NCBI RefSeq assembly: GCF_002954405.1
Contig: NZ_MQWC01000004.1
Coordinates: forward strand, 1,058,990-1,122,989
Direction: 5' to 3'
Source of the DNA: Salinibacter sp. 10B
Lineage (GTDB): Bacteria; Bacteroidota; Rhodothermia; Rhodothermales; Salinibacteraceae
DNA: 64,000 bases
Shown here: in pieces, positions 1-7,673 of the stretch
Layout of the letters: every line of letters begins with the position of its first letter
How positions within the stretch are numbered: position 1 is the stretch's first letter
The notes under the pieces: generated by a model
Told to the model about the DNA's origin: nothing
Database searches by the model: none
Seen by the model: the letters and a program-made list of their open reading frames with translations, nothing else
Position numbers and translations under genes: made by a program

Positions 1-621
1 CTCGGAGCCTCGATTCTGCTTTTCCTGTTTCTCTTTCCGTGCGCCCTTTCCGCCCAATCGACTGTCCTTTCTGAACCCACTCAATCGACGGAGAAGACGA
101 TGAGCCCCCTTCGCACCGCACAGCACACCCACCTCTGGCGGGTGGCAGCATGGGGAAGTGCCAACGTGCTCGGCGGCCTCGCCCTAATGTGGGGCAGCGG
201 ACGAACCACCCGGTCTGCCCGGTGGCACTTCGGTGCAATGTCGGCCGGCTGGGGTGCCGTCAACGTAGGAATTGCAGCCGCAGGCCTGCTCGGCACACCG
301 AGCACCCCACTTCCCAATCCGGCCGCCCGGCTGGCCGCCGAGCGCCAATTCCACGACATTCTGCTCTTCAATCTGGGGTTGAACGTGGCCTATTCAGCTG
401 TGGGGGGCACGATGCTTGGGGCTGGCTACCGGGACGTGCAAAACGCAGCACGCTGGCGCGGATTTGGGACATCGCTTATTCTGCAAGGAGTTGGTCTGAT
501 GGTACTCGATGGCATTGCATTTGTCGCCTCACGCACTCGACTGGACGCCCTCCTAGACGCCCACGTAACGGCCTCCGTCTATCCGCTTCCCTCCGGTGTT
601 GCCCTCACACTTCAGCTCTAG
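1..621 (+). CDS. exported multi-helix membrane protein, 5' partial
   Basis: The reading frame is open from the first base of the window, so the true start lies upstream. An ATG at 100 exists, but the codons before it encode a hydrophobic signal-peptide core (ILLFLFLFPCALSAQS, residues 5-20 of the visible frame). The secreted form is therefore more likely the real product and the ATG at 100 is internal. After the signal the protein has several hydrophobic stretches rich in Gly and Ala, consistent with three or four membrane helices, and ends in a short polar tail. It loosely resembles small Bacteroidota membrane proteins of unknown function (possibly DUF6992; tentative). kptA starts 9 bases after its stop, so the two are probably co-transcribed. 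No function is proposed. Confidence 0.6.
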   Translation, partial: LGASILLFLFLFPCALSAQSTVLSEPTQSTEKTMSPLRTAQHTHLWRVAAWGSANVLGGLALMWGSGRTTRSARWHFGAMSAGWGAVNVGIAAAGLLGTPSTPLPNPAARLAAERQFHDILLFNLGLNVAYSAVGGTMLGAGYRDVQNAARWRGFGTSLILQGVGLMVLDGIAFVASRTRLDALLDAHVTASVYPLPSGVALTLQL

Positions 622-630
622 CCATTTCGC

Positions 631-1176
631 ATGGACGACCGACTGACCCAGAGCAGCAAATTCCTGAGCTACGTCCTCCGGCACAACCCCGACGCCCTCA
701 ACCTGGACCTCGACCCGGGCGGATGGGCCGACGTAGAGACCCTCATTGAACAGGCTCGGGCAGAAGGACGCTCCCTGAGCCGGTCCCGCATCAAACACCT
801 GATTGCGGCGGGCGAGAAAACCCGGTTCACTCTCAGTGACGACGAATCGAAGATCCGCGCCAACTACGGACATTCGATTGCGGTGGACCTCGACCTGACG
901 CCCACTGCTCCGCCTCCTGAACTGTATCACGGCACTGCCGAGGCCGCCCTCCCCTCCATTCGCTCAGAGGGCCTGCACCCCCAGTCCCGGCAGTACGTAC
1001 ACCTATCTCCAACCCCAGAGGAAGCCGAATCGGTGGGCCGGCGGCATGGCACGCCCGTGGTCCTCAGGATCAAAGCCCCTGCCCTTTCTGAGGCCGGCTT
1101 CACACTCTACCGCTCGACCGAGACGGTGTGGCTCACGCGACACGTGCCGGCTCGATTCCTTCAGGTCCCGGGATAA
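631..1176 (+). CDS. kptA: RNA 2'-phosphotransferase Tpt1/KptA
   Basis: This 181-residue protein has the full Tpt1/KptA layout. The N-terminal winged-helix lobe carries the LRHNP motif (Arg17-His18), followed by the IRANYGHS segment (Arg76, His81). The C-terminal ADP-ribosyltransferase-like lobe has YHGT (99-102) and the RQYVHLS strand (Arg120). These match the Arg-His-Arg-Arg catalytic residues of the family. Tpt1 transfers an internal RNA 2'-phosphate to NAD+, giving ADP-ribose 1'',2''-cyclic phosphate and nicotinamide. In eukaryotes it finishes tRNA splicing. Bacteria lack that pathway, so the natural substrate here is unknown. The ATG follows the preceding gene by 9 bases. Length is normal for the bacterial family and no key residue is missing. 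Confidence 0.93.
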   Translation: MDDRLTQSSKFLSYVLRHNPDALNLDLDPGGWADVETLIEQARAEGRSLSRSRIKHLIAAGEKTRFTLSDDESKIRANYGHSIAVDLDLTPTAPPPELYHGTAEAALPSIRSEGLHPQSRQYVHLSPTPEEAESVGRRHGTPVVLRIKAPALSEAGFTLYRSTETVWLTRHVPARFLQVPG

Positions 1177-1322
1177 AATCGTCTCTGGCTCTACTCAGAA
1201 TGAGCCGTGACTCGCAGTCGGAAACGCCCAACAGGGGCCCTCCTCCCTGAAATCGTACGCGCCAGCGGAGCAGGAGTCCTCCGATGCTCAACCACAAGCG
1301 ACAGCATCGACCCGGGGGCCCC

Positions 1323-1706
1323 TTATGAGGAGGAAGCATCGACGGCGTGTGCCTCCAAATCCTCCCGCGCGAGCACCTGGAGCGCGCTCTCGTGCGTTGC
1401 CGAAAGAAGAACGGGAGGAGCCACGCCCGCCTCCAACGCCTCTTGCCAGCGAGCCGCGCAGAGGCACCACCGGTCGCCCGGCTCCAGTCCGGGAAAATTC
1501 CACTCCGGTCGGGGCGTGCTCAAATCGTTCCCCTGCGCTTTCGTAAAGCGAAGGAAGGCCTCCGTCATCTCCGCACAGACCACGTGCTGCCCGGTGTCCT
1601 CCGGTCCCGTCTCACAACGTCCCGTCCGGTAAAACCCGGTCGTAGGTTCTTGTGAGCACGGTTCGAGGGGATCTCCCAGAACGTTCTTCGGCTCCTGTAC
1701 TTGCAT
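1323..1706 (-). CDS. DUF2237 family protein
   Basis: The frame can be extended upstream, but the family begins at the ATG at 1706 (127 residues). Visible family blocks are NVLGDPLEPC (near residue 8), TGFYR, GPEDTGQHVVCAEMT, GNDLSTP, and the highly conserved LEPGDRWCLCAARWQEA with APPV and ATHE near the C terminus. DUF2237 proteins are small, soluble and cysteine-containing with no established function. The gene is convergent with kptA and divergent from pfkA, and about 200 bases separate its start from the pfkA start, where both promoters would lie. Upstream in-frame codons lack family similarity and look non-coding. Confidence 0.85.
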   Translation of the reverse strand: MQVQEPKNVLGDPLEPCSQEPTTGFYRTGRCETGPEDTGQHVVCAEMTEAFLRFTKAQGNDLSTPRPEWNFPGLEPGDRWCLCAARWQEALEAGVAPPVLLSATHESALQVLAREDLEAHAVDASSS

Positions 1707-1910
1707 GGTAAGTTTCGTTGAGTACGAATAACCAACACGTCGTACGAGCCAACGCTCCCCCCTTGCCCGCCGTTTCTCCTGCCCCTCGTGAGGACTGTGG
1801 CTGCCCGGAACGAATCGGGAACTGCCCTGGCCCTTGCACGAGGATGCTCCAATTCCCATCTTTCGGGAGCCCCCTTGCGTGCTCTCCTTCACTCTGACGC
1901 TACCAAACGC

Positions 1911-3038
1911 ATGGCCAAAGATCCGTTACGCGTCGGCGTTCTCACCGGAGGAGGAGACTGCCCCGGTCTCAATGCAGCTCTCCGAGCCGTCACGAAAACC
2001 CTCATTCTTCAACACGACGCCGAAGTGGTAGGCATCCGAGACGGCTACCGAGGTCTGGTGGAGCGCAGCGTGCAGCCCCTGAGCTACCAGGACGTGGGCG
2101 GCATCCTCACCCGGGGCGGTACCATCCTTGGGGCCAGCAACAAGGCCGACCCCTTCAACTACCAACCGCGCGGCGGCGCGGACGTATCAGCTCAAGCCGT
2201 CAGCACCTGCCGTAGCCTCGACCTCAATGCCCTCGTCGCCATCGGAGGCGACGGCACCATGTCGATTGCCCACGGCCTCTCGGATCTGGGCATCAACATC
2301 GTGGGGGTTCCAAAAACCATCGACAACGACTTGGCCGGCACCGACCGCACCTTTGGCTTCGATACAGCTGTCTCGATTGCGAGTGAAGCCATCGATCGCA
2401 TCCACACCACGGCCCAGAGCCACCACCGGGTCATGATTATCGAAACGATGGGCCGCTACTCGGGGTGGATTGCGCTCCATGCCGGGGTGGCCAGCGGGGC
2501 CGACGTCATCCTGATCCCTGAGATCGAATACGACGTAGAGGAGGTGGCGCAGGTCTGCTTTACCCGACAGCAAGGCGGACAGCGCTTCACGATTATAGCA
2601 ATCGCGGAGGGGGCCAAACCCCAAGAGGGGGAACGGGTGGTGCGGGAGCAGGTGGATAAAACCTCGGACTCTGTCCGGCTCGGCGGAATCGGTCGCGTCC
2701 TGGCCGATGACTTAGAGGATCGGCTGGATAGTGAGGTGCGCACCACCATTCTTGGCCACATGCAACGTGGCGGAACGCCAACCGCCTATGACCGCAACCT
2801 GTCTACGGCCTTTGGGGCCCGGGCCGCCTCATTGGTCGCCCAGGAACGATACGGCCGGATGGTTGCCCTCCAAAACGGAGACTTCACGACTGTTGCCCTC
2901 GCTGACGTGGCGAACAAAACCCGCACCGTGCCTCTCGACTCCCCCCTCATCGCCTCGGCACTGGACGTAGGCACCTCGTTCGGCGTCCAGAATCTGGACG
3001 ACGAGCTCCCGGATTCGGACGCGCCTGCCTCCACTTAG
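1911..3038 (+). CDS. pfkA: 6-phosphofructokinase, group III (mixed-substrate) type
   Basis: This 375-residue enzyme phosphorylates fructose 6-phosphate to fructose 1,6-bisphosphate in glycolysis. Visible motifs are the N-terminal phosphate-binding LTGGGDCPGLN (11-21), GGDG (112-115), the catalytic PKTIDND (134-140) and MGRYSG with the substrate arginine. The diagnostic pair is Gly in GGDG together with Lys in PKTIDND. True PPi-dependent enzymes carry Asp plus Lys, and classical E. coli PfkA carries Gly plus Gly. Gly plus Lys is known from group III actinobacterial ATP enzymes, so ATP use is the better guess. The ATG at 1911 was chosen because the protein family begins there (MAKDPLRVGVLTGGGDC). 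Upstream in-frame codons lack similarity. Length fits group III. Confidence 0.93.
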   Translation: MAKDPLRVGVLTGGGDCPGLNAALRAVTKTLILQHDAEVVGIRDGYRGLVERSVQPLSYQDVGGILTRGGTILGASNKADPFNYQPRGGADVSAQAVSTCRSLDLNALVAIGGDGTMSIAHGLSDLGINIVGVPKTIDNDLAGTDRTFGFDTAVSIASEAIDRIHTTAQSHHRVMIIETMGRYSGWIALHAGVASGADVILIPEIEYDVEEVAQVCFTRQQGGQRFTIIAIAEGAKPQEGERVVREQVDKTSDSVRLGGIGRVLADDLEDRLDSEVRTTILGHMQRGGTPTAYDRNLSTAFGARAASLVAQERYGRMVALQNGDFTTVALADVANKTRTVPLDSPLIASALDVGTSFGVQNLDDELPDSDAPAST

Positions 3039-3083
3039 CGACGCTCCTCTCGGTTTGCTCTCTGCCCAATCCTGCTTCTGTTG

Positions 3084-4001
3084 ATGCACGTTCTTCTGAC
3101 CGGGGCCACCGGCTACGTCGGCTCTTACATCCTCCGTGAGCTGCTCCGACAAGGCCATACGCCGCACTGTCTGGTCCGCGGCTCGGCGGCGGACCTCGCC
3201 GTACAGGACGACGCCATCCAGGTTGTCTCGGGGGACGTGACGGACCCGGCCTCACTGGAGGGCGCCTTCGTCGACTGTGACGCCGTCATCCATCTCGTGG
3301 GCATCATCGAGGAGTCCCCTTCCCGTGGCGTCACCTTCGAACGTCTACACGTGGACGCAACTCGAAACGTCGTGGAAGCGGCCCAGGAAGCCGACATCGA
3401 GCGCTTCATCCACATGAGTGCCAATGGGGCCCGTCCCGATGCTTCGACGGGGTACCAACGCACGAAATGGGAGGCGGAGGAGATCGTCAAAACCGCCAAC
3501 TTTGCCCACTGGACGATTTTCCGCCCGGCCCTTCTCTTCGGAAAACCGGACCCCGGCCGGCCCGAGTTTTCCTCCCGCCTGCTTTCCGACCTGATCCGTC
3601 CCTTCCCCATCCTTCCGGTGTTCGGTGATGGCTCCTACGAATTGCAACCCGTGCACGCCACCGAAGTCGCGGAAGCCTTTGTACAGGCTCTGCAGGTGAA
3701 GGCCGCTCACCACCAAACCTACATTGCTGCCGGGCGGGACCGCTTTTCGTACGTGGAGGTGCTCGACCGCATCGCCCAGGGCGCAGGTCTTGACCCAAAA
3801 CCAAAGGCCTACGTACCGCTCGTTTTGGCCCGCTTGGGCGTCTACACCGCCGGTCGGGTCGGTCTCCTTCCCATCTCTCCCTCGCAGTTCGAGATGCTCA
3901 TTGAGGGGAATACCGGGGACGAGACGGCGTTCTACAGCGACTTCGATCTTTCCGCCACGCCGTACACGCCCGAAAATCTGGCGTACCTCGAAACGATGTG
4001 A
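3084..4001 (+). CDS. NAD(P)-binding atypical SDR, NDUFA9-like
   Basis: This 305-residue protein has an N-terminal Rossmann fold with GATGYVGS (7-14), and a YxxxK pair at Tyr124/Lys128 in GYQRTKWEAE. FRPALLFG and the VHATEVAEAF block are typical of the atypical short-chain dehydrogenases related to the complex I accessory subunit NDUFA9. Such bacterial proteins usually bind NAD(P)H, and their substrate is rarely known. An in-frame TTG directly precedes the ATG at 3084; the ATG is preferred. It lies 45 bases after pfkA and 90 before the Nif3 gene, all on one strand, so one transcript is plausible. No transmembrane segment is evident. Confidence 0.82.
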   Translation: MHVLLTGATGYVGSYILRELLRQGHTPHCLVRGSAADLAVQDDAIQVVSGDVTDPASLEGAFVDCDAVIHLVGIIEESPSRGVTFERLHVDATRNVVEAAQEADIERFIHMSANGARPDASTGYQRTKWEAEEIVKTANFAHWTIFRPALLFGKPDPGRPEFSSRLLSDLIRPFPILPVFGDGSYELQPVHATEVAEAFVQALQVKAAHHQTYIAAGRDRFSYVEVLDRIAQGAGLDPKPKAYVPLVLARLGVYTAGRVGLLPISPSQFEMLIEGNTGDETAFYSDFDLSATPYTPENLAYLETM

Positions 4002-4091
4002 GGAGTCGCATCGCTACAATTGTCCGCCGTTAACGACCAACGGCTCATCGTCGCCTGCGTCCCTTTCTAACAGACCTCTCTACAGCTCGCC

Positions 4092-5225
4092 ATGGCCACG
4101 TCCCCAACCATCGACGGCATCACCGAAGCCCTCGAAGCGTGGGCCCCCCCGGGGTCGGCACAGGACTACGACAACGTGGGCCTTCAGGTGGGGGATGCGA
4201 ACCGGTCCGTGGATACCGGTCTTCTGGCGCTCGATGCCACCCCACAGGTGCTGGACGAGGCCAAACAGCTCGATGCCGATCTTATCGTCACCCACCATCC
4301 GTTGCTCTTCCGCCCGCTCGATGGCGTGACGGCAGATGGCTACGTCTCGAATCTTGCGCTCCGACTCGCCGAAGCTGGGGTCGGGCTCTACAGCATTCAC
4401 ACCAATCTCGACGCGGCCCCGGGCGGCGTTTCCTTTGCGCTGGCCGACCGTCTGGGCCTCACGGACGTCGGCTTCCTCGACGGCTACGAAGATACGCTCT
4501 ACAAGCTTGCCGTCTTCGTGCCGGAAGAGGCATTCGAGAAGGTTCGGCAGACTCTGGCCAACGCTGGCGCCGGCCGCATTGGCGACTATGAGGCCTGTGC
4601 GTTCGCTGTCGAGGGAACGGGCTTCTTCAAGCCGGGGGAGGACACAACTCCCCACATTGGTGAGGCCGGAGGCGACGTGGAAGCGGCCCAGGAACGAAAG
4701 CTGGAGGTAGAGGTCGCCCGCTGGCAACTCGGCGATGTCCTGGCCGCCCTTCAGGACGCCCATCCCTATGAGGAGGTGGCCTACGACCTGTATCCGGTGC
4801 ATCAGAAAAACTCGCGAGCTGGACTCGGCACGCTCGGCATGCTCGACACGCCGATGCCCCTCTCGGCCTTCCTCGACCGCGTCGCCACTCAACTAGATGC
4901 TGATAGCCTCCGCTATGCGGGCACCGACGACGCAACAATTGAGCGCGTGGCGGTGTGCGGCGGGGCGGGCAGCGACTTCATCGGAACGGCACGAGGGGCC
5001 GGTGCCGATGCGTACGTGACCGCGGACGTGAAATACCACGAGTTCTTCAACGTCCTCGATACGAACGGCGACCCCGATATGGCCCTCATTGACCCGGGCC
5101 ACTACGAAACGGAGGCCCTGACCGAAGCACTGCTTCGCGACTGGCTCGCCGATCGCTTTCCAACCGTGACCTGGCACCGCACCGACACGCGGACGAGTCC
5201 CATGCAGACGTACGTTCCCTCATAA
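4092..5225 (+). CDS. Nif3-family dinuclear metal centre protein (YbgI/YqfO type)
   Basis: This 377-residue protein has the Nif3 two-lobed core with its metal ligands: DNVGLQVGD (27-35), THHPLLF (67-73), HTNLDA (103-108), and C-terminal YHEF and DPGHYETE. Between the lobes is the roughly 120-residue PII-like insertion typical of the longer YqfO form; the short E. coli YbgI form lacks it. The family forms toroidal hexamers with two metals per subunit. A GTP cyclohydrolase I type 2 role has been proposed for some members, but the function is not settled. The ATG at 4092 fits the family N terminus. It is followed by the coiled-coil gene at 5516, as in many Bacteroidota, which suggests a conserved pair. 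Confidence 0.9.
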   Translation: MATSPTIDGITEALEAWAPPGSAQDYDNVGLQVGDANRSVDTGLLALDATPQVLDEAKQLDADLIVTHHPLLFRPLDGVTADGYVSNLALRLAEAGVGLYSIHTNLDAAPGGVSFALADRLGLTDVGFLDGYEDTLYKLAVFVPEEAFEKVRQTLANAGAGRIGDYEACAFAVEGTGFFKPGEDTTPHIGEAGGDVEAAQERKLEVEVARWQLGDVLAALQDAHPYEEVAYDLYPVHQKNSRAGLGTLGMLDTPMPLSAFLDRVATQLDADSLRYAGTDDATIERVAVCGGAGSDFIGTARGAGADAYVTADVKYHEFFNVLDTNGDPDMALIDPGHYETEALTEALLRDWLADRFPTVTWHRTDTRTSPMQTYVPS

Positions 5226-5399
5226 GCCTCCTCCCTGCCTCCCGTTTTGCTGCGGGGCGAGGCGGCCGGAAGCTGACGTGTGACTCCACGAGTGGCACCA
5301 CCTGAGGGCCTTCTCGCGCCCCCAGCCCCGTTGTCCGTATTCCGGCAGTCCTCCTCCCACAGAAAGCTGTACGAGTGCAGACTCATCTCCCCTCCGTTG

Positions 5400-5407
5400 T
5401 ATCTTTG
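5400..5407 (+). promoter_or_regulatory. candidate -7 box (TAnnTTTG type)
   Basis: TATCTTTG matches the Bacteroidota sigma-A -7 consensus TAnnTTTG exactly and lies in the only sizeable gap of this gene run, about 110 bases before the ATG at 5516. A TTG-type -33 element at the expected spacing is not evident, so this is a single-box match. Confidence 0.35.
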
Positions 5408-5515
5408 CACGAAATGGAAGAATCCCCAAACGGAGGCACGAACTTTTGATCGCCCCCAAGGTAAACACTGAATGGCGTTCACCCGCGTTCGAACGACATC
5501 AATAAACAGTTATAT

Positions 5516-6292
5516 ATGCCGACGGCCCAAAAGAAACGACCCTCAGTGGAGGACCAGCTTCGTGCCCTGGTCCGGCTTCAACACATTGACAATCGAATCG
5601 ACCAGATTCACAAACTCCGCGGCGACCTGCCGGAAGAAATCCAGGACCTTGAAGACGAGAAGGCCGGCCTCGAAACGCGCCTCGAGAATTACAAGGAGGA
5701 GATGCAGGAGCAGGAAGTTGCTCAGCGACAGGCCGAGCTCGACATCAAGGAGGCGGAAGGCCTGATTGAGAAGTACGAGGAGCAGCAACTCGAAGTCCGC
5801 AACAATCGGGAATTCGACGCGCTCACGAAGGAGATCGAAGGCCAGAAGGAACGCATCTCCGAGGCCGAGGAAACGATCGAAGAAGCCGAGGAAACGATCG
5901 AATCCCACGAGTCGGCCATCGAGGATACCGAGCAGCGCCTCGAAGAGCTCGAAGAAGTGCTCGATGAGAAGCGCGACAAGCTTGAAGAGGTCCGCGAAGA
6001 CACCGAGGAGGAAGAGTCGAAGCTCGAGGAAATCCGCGAAGAGGCGGAAGAGCAAGTCGGCTCCCGCTACCTCAAGGCCTACTCGAAGCTCCGGGATCGC
6101 CTTCGCGATGGACGCGCCGTTGTCCCGCTCAAACGTGGCGCTGCTGCTGGCTTCGCCGTCCCGCCTCAGCGACAGGTCGAAATCCGGCAGCGAAAAAATA
6201 TTGTCGCCTGCGAGCACACCGGTCGCATCATCGTCGACGAGGATCTCTACAATGAAACCGTCGACGAGATGAAAGAGAAGGTCGACCTCTAG
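5516..6292 (+). CDS. coiled-coil protein with degenerate C-terminal zinc ribbon
   Basis: This 258-residue, extremely acidic protein belongs to the C4-type zinc-ribbon/coiled-coil family found beside Nif3-like genes. Residues 20-185 form a long coiled coil of Glu-rich heptads, including the family signature RNNREFDALTKEIE (95-108). Residues 185-250 correspond to the zinc ribbon. In relatives this part carries two CxxC-type knuckles, around the VPPQ and ACEHCGR positions. Here the first knuckle reads KRGAAAGFAVPPQ with no cysteine, and the second reads ACEHTGRII with only Cys232. Three of four ligands are gone, while the rest of the domain (RQVEIRQRKNIVAC) is intact. The ATG follows an A/T-rich leader (aataaacagttatat) without a Shine-Dalgarno. 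Function in this family is unproven. Confidence 0.85.
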   Translation: MPTAQKKRPSVEDQLRALVRLQHIDNRIDQIHKLRGDLPEEIQDLEDEKAGLETRLENYKEEMQEQEVAQRQAELDIKEAEGLIEKYEEQQLEVRNNREFDALTKEIEGQKERISEAEETIEEAEETIESHESAIEDTEQRLEELEEVLDEKRDKLEEVREDTEEEESKLEEIREEAEEQVGSRYLKAYSKLRDRLRDGRAVVPLKRGAAAGFAVPPQRQVEIRQRKNIVACEHTGRIIVDEDLYNETVDEMKEKVDL

Positions 6293-6297
6293 ATGTC

Positions 6298-6333
6298 AGC
6301 GCAGATGGCTTTCACGAGCCACTGCGCTTTTTT
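6298..6333 (+). terminator. rho-independent terminator after the coiled-coil gene
   Basis: A 12-bp stem (AGCGCAG-TGGCT with one bulged A) with a TTCACG loop is followed directly by a run of six T. It starts six bases after the stop codon at 6292. Confidence 0.8.
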
Positions 6334-6391
6334 CAATGGAGGCATTCCTCTATAGATTGGCCCCGAACCTCGGTGCCCACTCCTGCGTTTA

Positions 6392-6397
6392 TATAAT
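6392..6397 (+). promoter_or_regulatory. -10 box for rnpB
   Basis: A perfect TATAAT lies within GTTTATATAATCAC, two to five bases before the predicted 5' end of the RNase P RNA. No good TTGACA-like element is visible 17 bases upstream. Confidence 0.55.
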
Positions 6398-6398
6398 C

Positions 6399-6920
6399 AC
6401 GTGCAGGCCAGGTCATCGCTCCGTTGGTGCCGATGTCGGGGATTCGCCCCGACTACGTCGGCATCCGCGGTGAGGAAAGTCCGAACACCACAGGGCCCCG
6501 TGCTTCCTAACCGGAAGGCTGCATCGCCTCCGATCGTTGTCGAGGCGGTGCGGAAGGCACGTGCAACAGAGAGCAGACCCGCCCCGATCTCGGGACCTTG
6601 TCCCGACAACGGTCGGGGAAAGGGGTGAAAGGGTGTGGTAAGAGCGCACCGGCGGCTCCGGTGACGGAGCCGGCCAGGCAAACCCTACGGGGTGAAAGGC
6701 CAAGTCGCACCGTGTGCTCCTCGCTGGCTTGCCAGCGTTCAGCAGCACGAAGGTCGCCCGCCGATGATCCGGACGTCCATCCGTGACCCCGGATAACGGT
6801 GCAGGTAGGCCGCTTGAGGCGGTTGGCGACAACCGTCCCAGATAGATGATGACCTCCCCGGCGCCGACACGGCGATGCCGGCCCGGGTAGACCAAATTCG
6901 GCTTATAGGCCCGTACGTTT
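6399..6920 (+). ncRNA. rnpB: RNase P RNA (bacterial type A)
   Basis: This is the catalytic RNA that, with RnpA, removes 5' leaders from pre-tRNAs. Conserved parts are in order: GAGGAAAGTCCGAAC (6472-6486), CAACAGAGAGCAGACC (about 6562), GGGTGAAAGGGTG and GGTAAGAGCGCACCG (about 6625-6650), AAGGCCAAG, GGTAGGCCGCTTGAGGC, CAGATAGATGATGACC (about 6839) and AATTCGGCTTATAGG (6894-6909). The ends pair as helix P1: ACGTGCAGGCC at the 5' end with GGCCCGTACGT at 6908-6918, with one mismatch and one G-U. The span is about 520 nt against about 380 nt in E. coli. The extra length lies mainly between the AAGGCCAAG and AGATAGATGA segments and in a hairpin just before the 3' end. A -10 box and a terminator flank it. 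Confidence 0.95.
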
Positions 6921-6929
6921 CGCACTAAA

Positions 6930-6973
6930 ACGACCGACGGCCTCCTGATGGAGGCGGTCGGTCGTCTTTTTTT
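6930..6973 (+). terminator. rho-independent terminator of rnpB
   Basis: A long hairpin with outer arms ACGACCGAC/GTCGGTCGT, one G-G mismatch, inner arms GCCTCC/GGAGGC and a TGAT loop is followed by seven T. Confidence 0.9.
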
Positions 6974-6984
6974 GTACATAGAAA

Positions 6985-7012
6985 AGGCGAAGCGTCAATT
7001 GGCGCTTCGCCT
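6985..7012 (-). terminator. probable terminator for secG on the minus strand
   Basis: Arms GGCGAAGCG (6986-6994) and CGCTTCGCC (7003-7011) form a hairpin. Read on the minus strand it is followed by TTTTCTAT. It lies about 200 bases beyond the secG stop, and its other side abuts the rnpB terminator. Confidence 0.5.
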
Positions 7013-7035
7013 GACGTCTCCAATAATGGGGGATC

Positions 7036-7055
7036 CGGTCTTTCCCAAAAGACCG
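7036..7055. repeat. short perfect inverted repeat between rnpB and secG
   Basis: CGGTCTTT and AAAGACCG form 8-bp arms around a CCCA loop. No T-run follows on either strand, so a terminator role is not supported. Nothing else recognisable lies in 7056-7217. Confidence 0.5.
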
Positions 7056-7217
7056 ACCTCCCAGAACCCGATCTATACCGCCGGAATACTGGGGACAACA
7101 ATCAACATCGAACGGCGCAAAACACCGATTTCGGACACGTAGAAGCCGCTCGCGCCAATCGAATGTTGCCCGACCTCGGCTTGACCCGGAACTCCCCCTC
7201 CCCGTGCTCAAACGCTA

Positions 7218-7604
7218 TCAGTTTCCTCCCCCTTGCGATGCTCCTCCTCCCTGCTGCCCCCCGCCCTGGTTCGGAAGCGGTGCAGCATCTCCTCCCGGAC
7301 TGGGCGGAGCCTGTTGCTGCTGTTGCTGGGCCGGGCCTTCCTGCGCCCGTTGCTGAATGACACTCTGCTGCTCATCGCTCCCGATGAAGAAGTTGGTGAT
7401 CACACAGAGGGCGATAAAGAGGGCGCCCAGGGTCCACGTTGCTTTTTCAAGAACATCCGGGGCCTGTCGGGTCCCAAGCACCTGACGGGTGGCCCCGCCC
7501 TGCGCAATACCGGAGAGCCCTCCGCCCTGTCCACTCTGGAGCAGAATCACCAGAATGAGTACGGCAGCAATGAGGGCGATGAAGACGACCATCATCGAAA
7601 ACAT
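7218..7604 (-). CDS. secG: preprotein translocase subunit SecG
   Basis: SecG is the small accessory subunit of the SecYEG inner-membrane channel. The 128-residue product has the two expected helices (about 4-22 and 56-72) joined by a cytoplasmic loop with the family motif LLQSGQGGGLSG (21-32) and the short FLxK-like segment near 50. After helix 2 it carries an unusual tail of about 55 residues made mostly of Gln, Gly and Pro (a six-Gln run and several GGG), making it longer than typical SecG (70-110 residues). The ATG at 7604 puts the first helix directly at the N terminus, as in other SecG. A minus-strand terminator follows at 6985-7012. Confidence 0.93.
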   Translation of the reverse strand: MFSMMVVFIALIAAVLILVILLQSGQGGGLSGIAQGGATRQVLGTRQAPDVLEKATWTLGALFIALCVITNFFIGSDEQQSVIQQRAQEGPAQQQQQQAPPSPGGDAAPLPNQGGGQQGGGASQGGGN

Positions 7605-7673
7605 AGCGTCAGCGTCCGCTTGTAAAATTCAGTGCTCGGGAAGCAAGTACGTTCTCCTGTTATCCGCAATACA

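Noticed and set aside
5226-5515. Possible small gene between the Nif3 and coiled-coil genes
   Set aside because: Frames here are short, mutually overlapping and without family similarity; the stretch is better read as a promoter and leader region.
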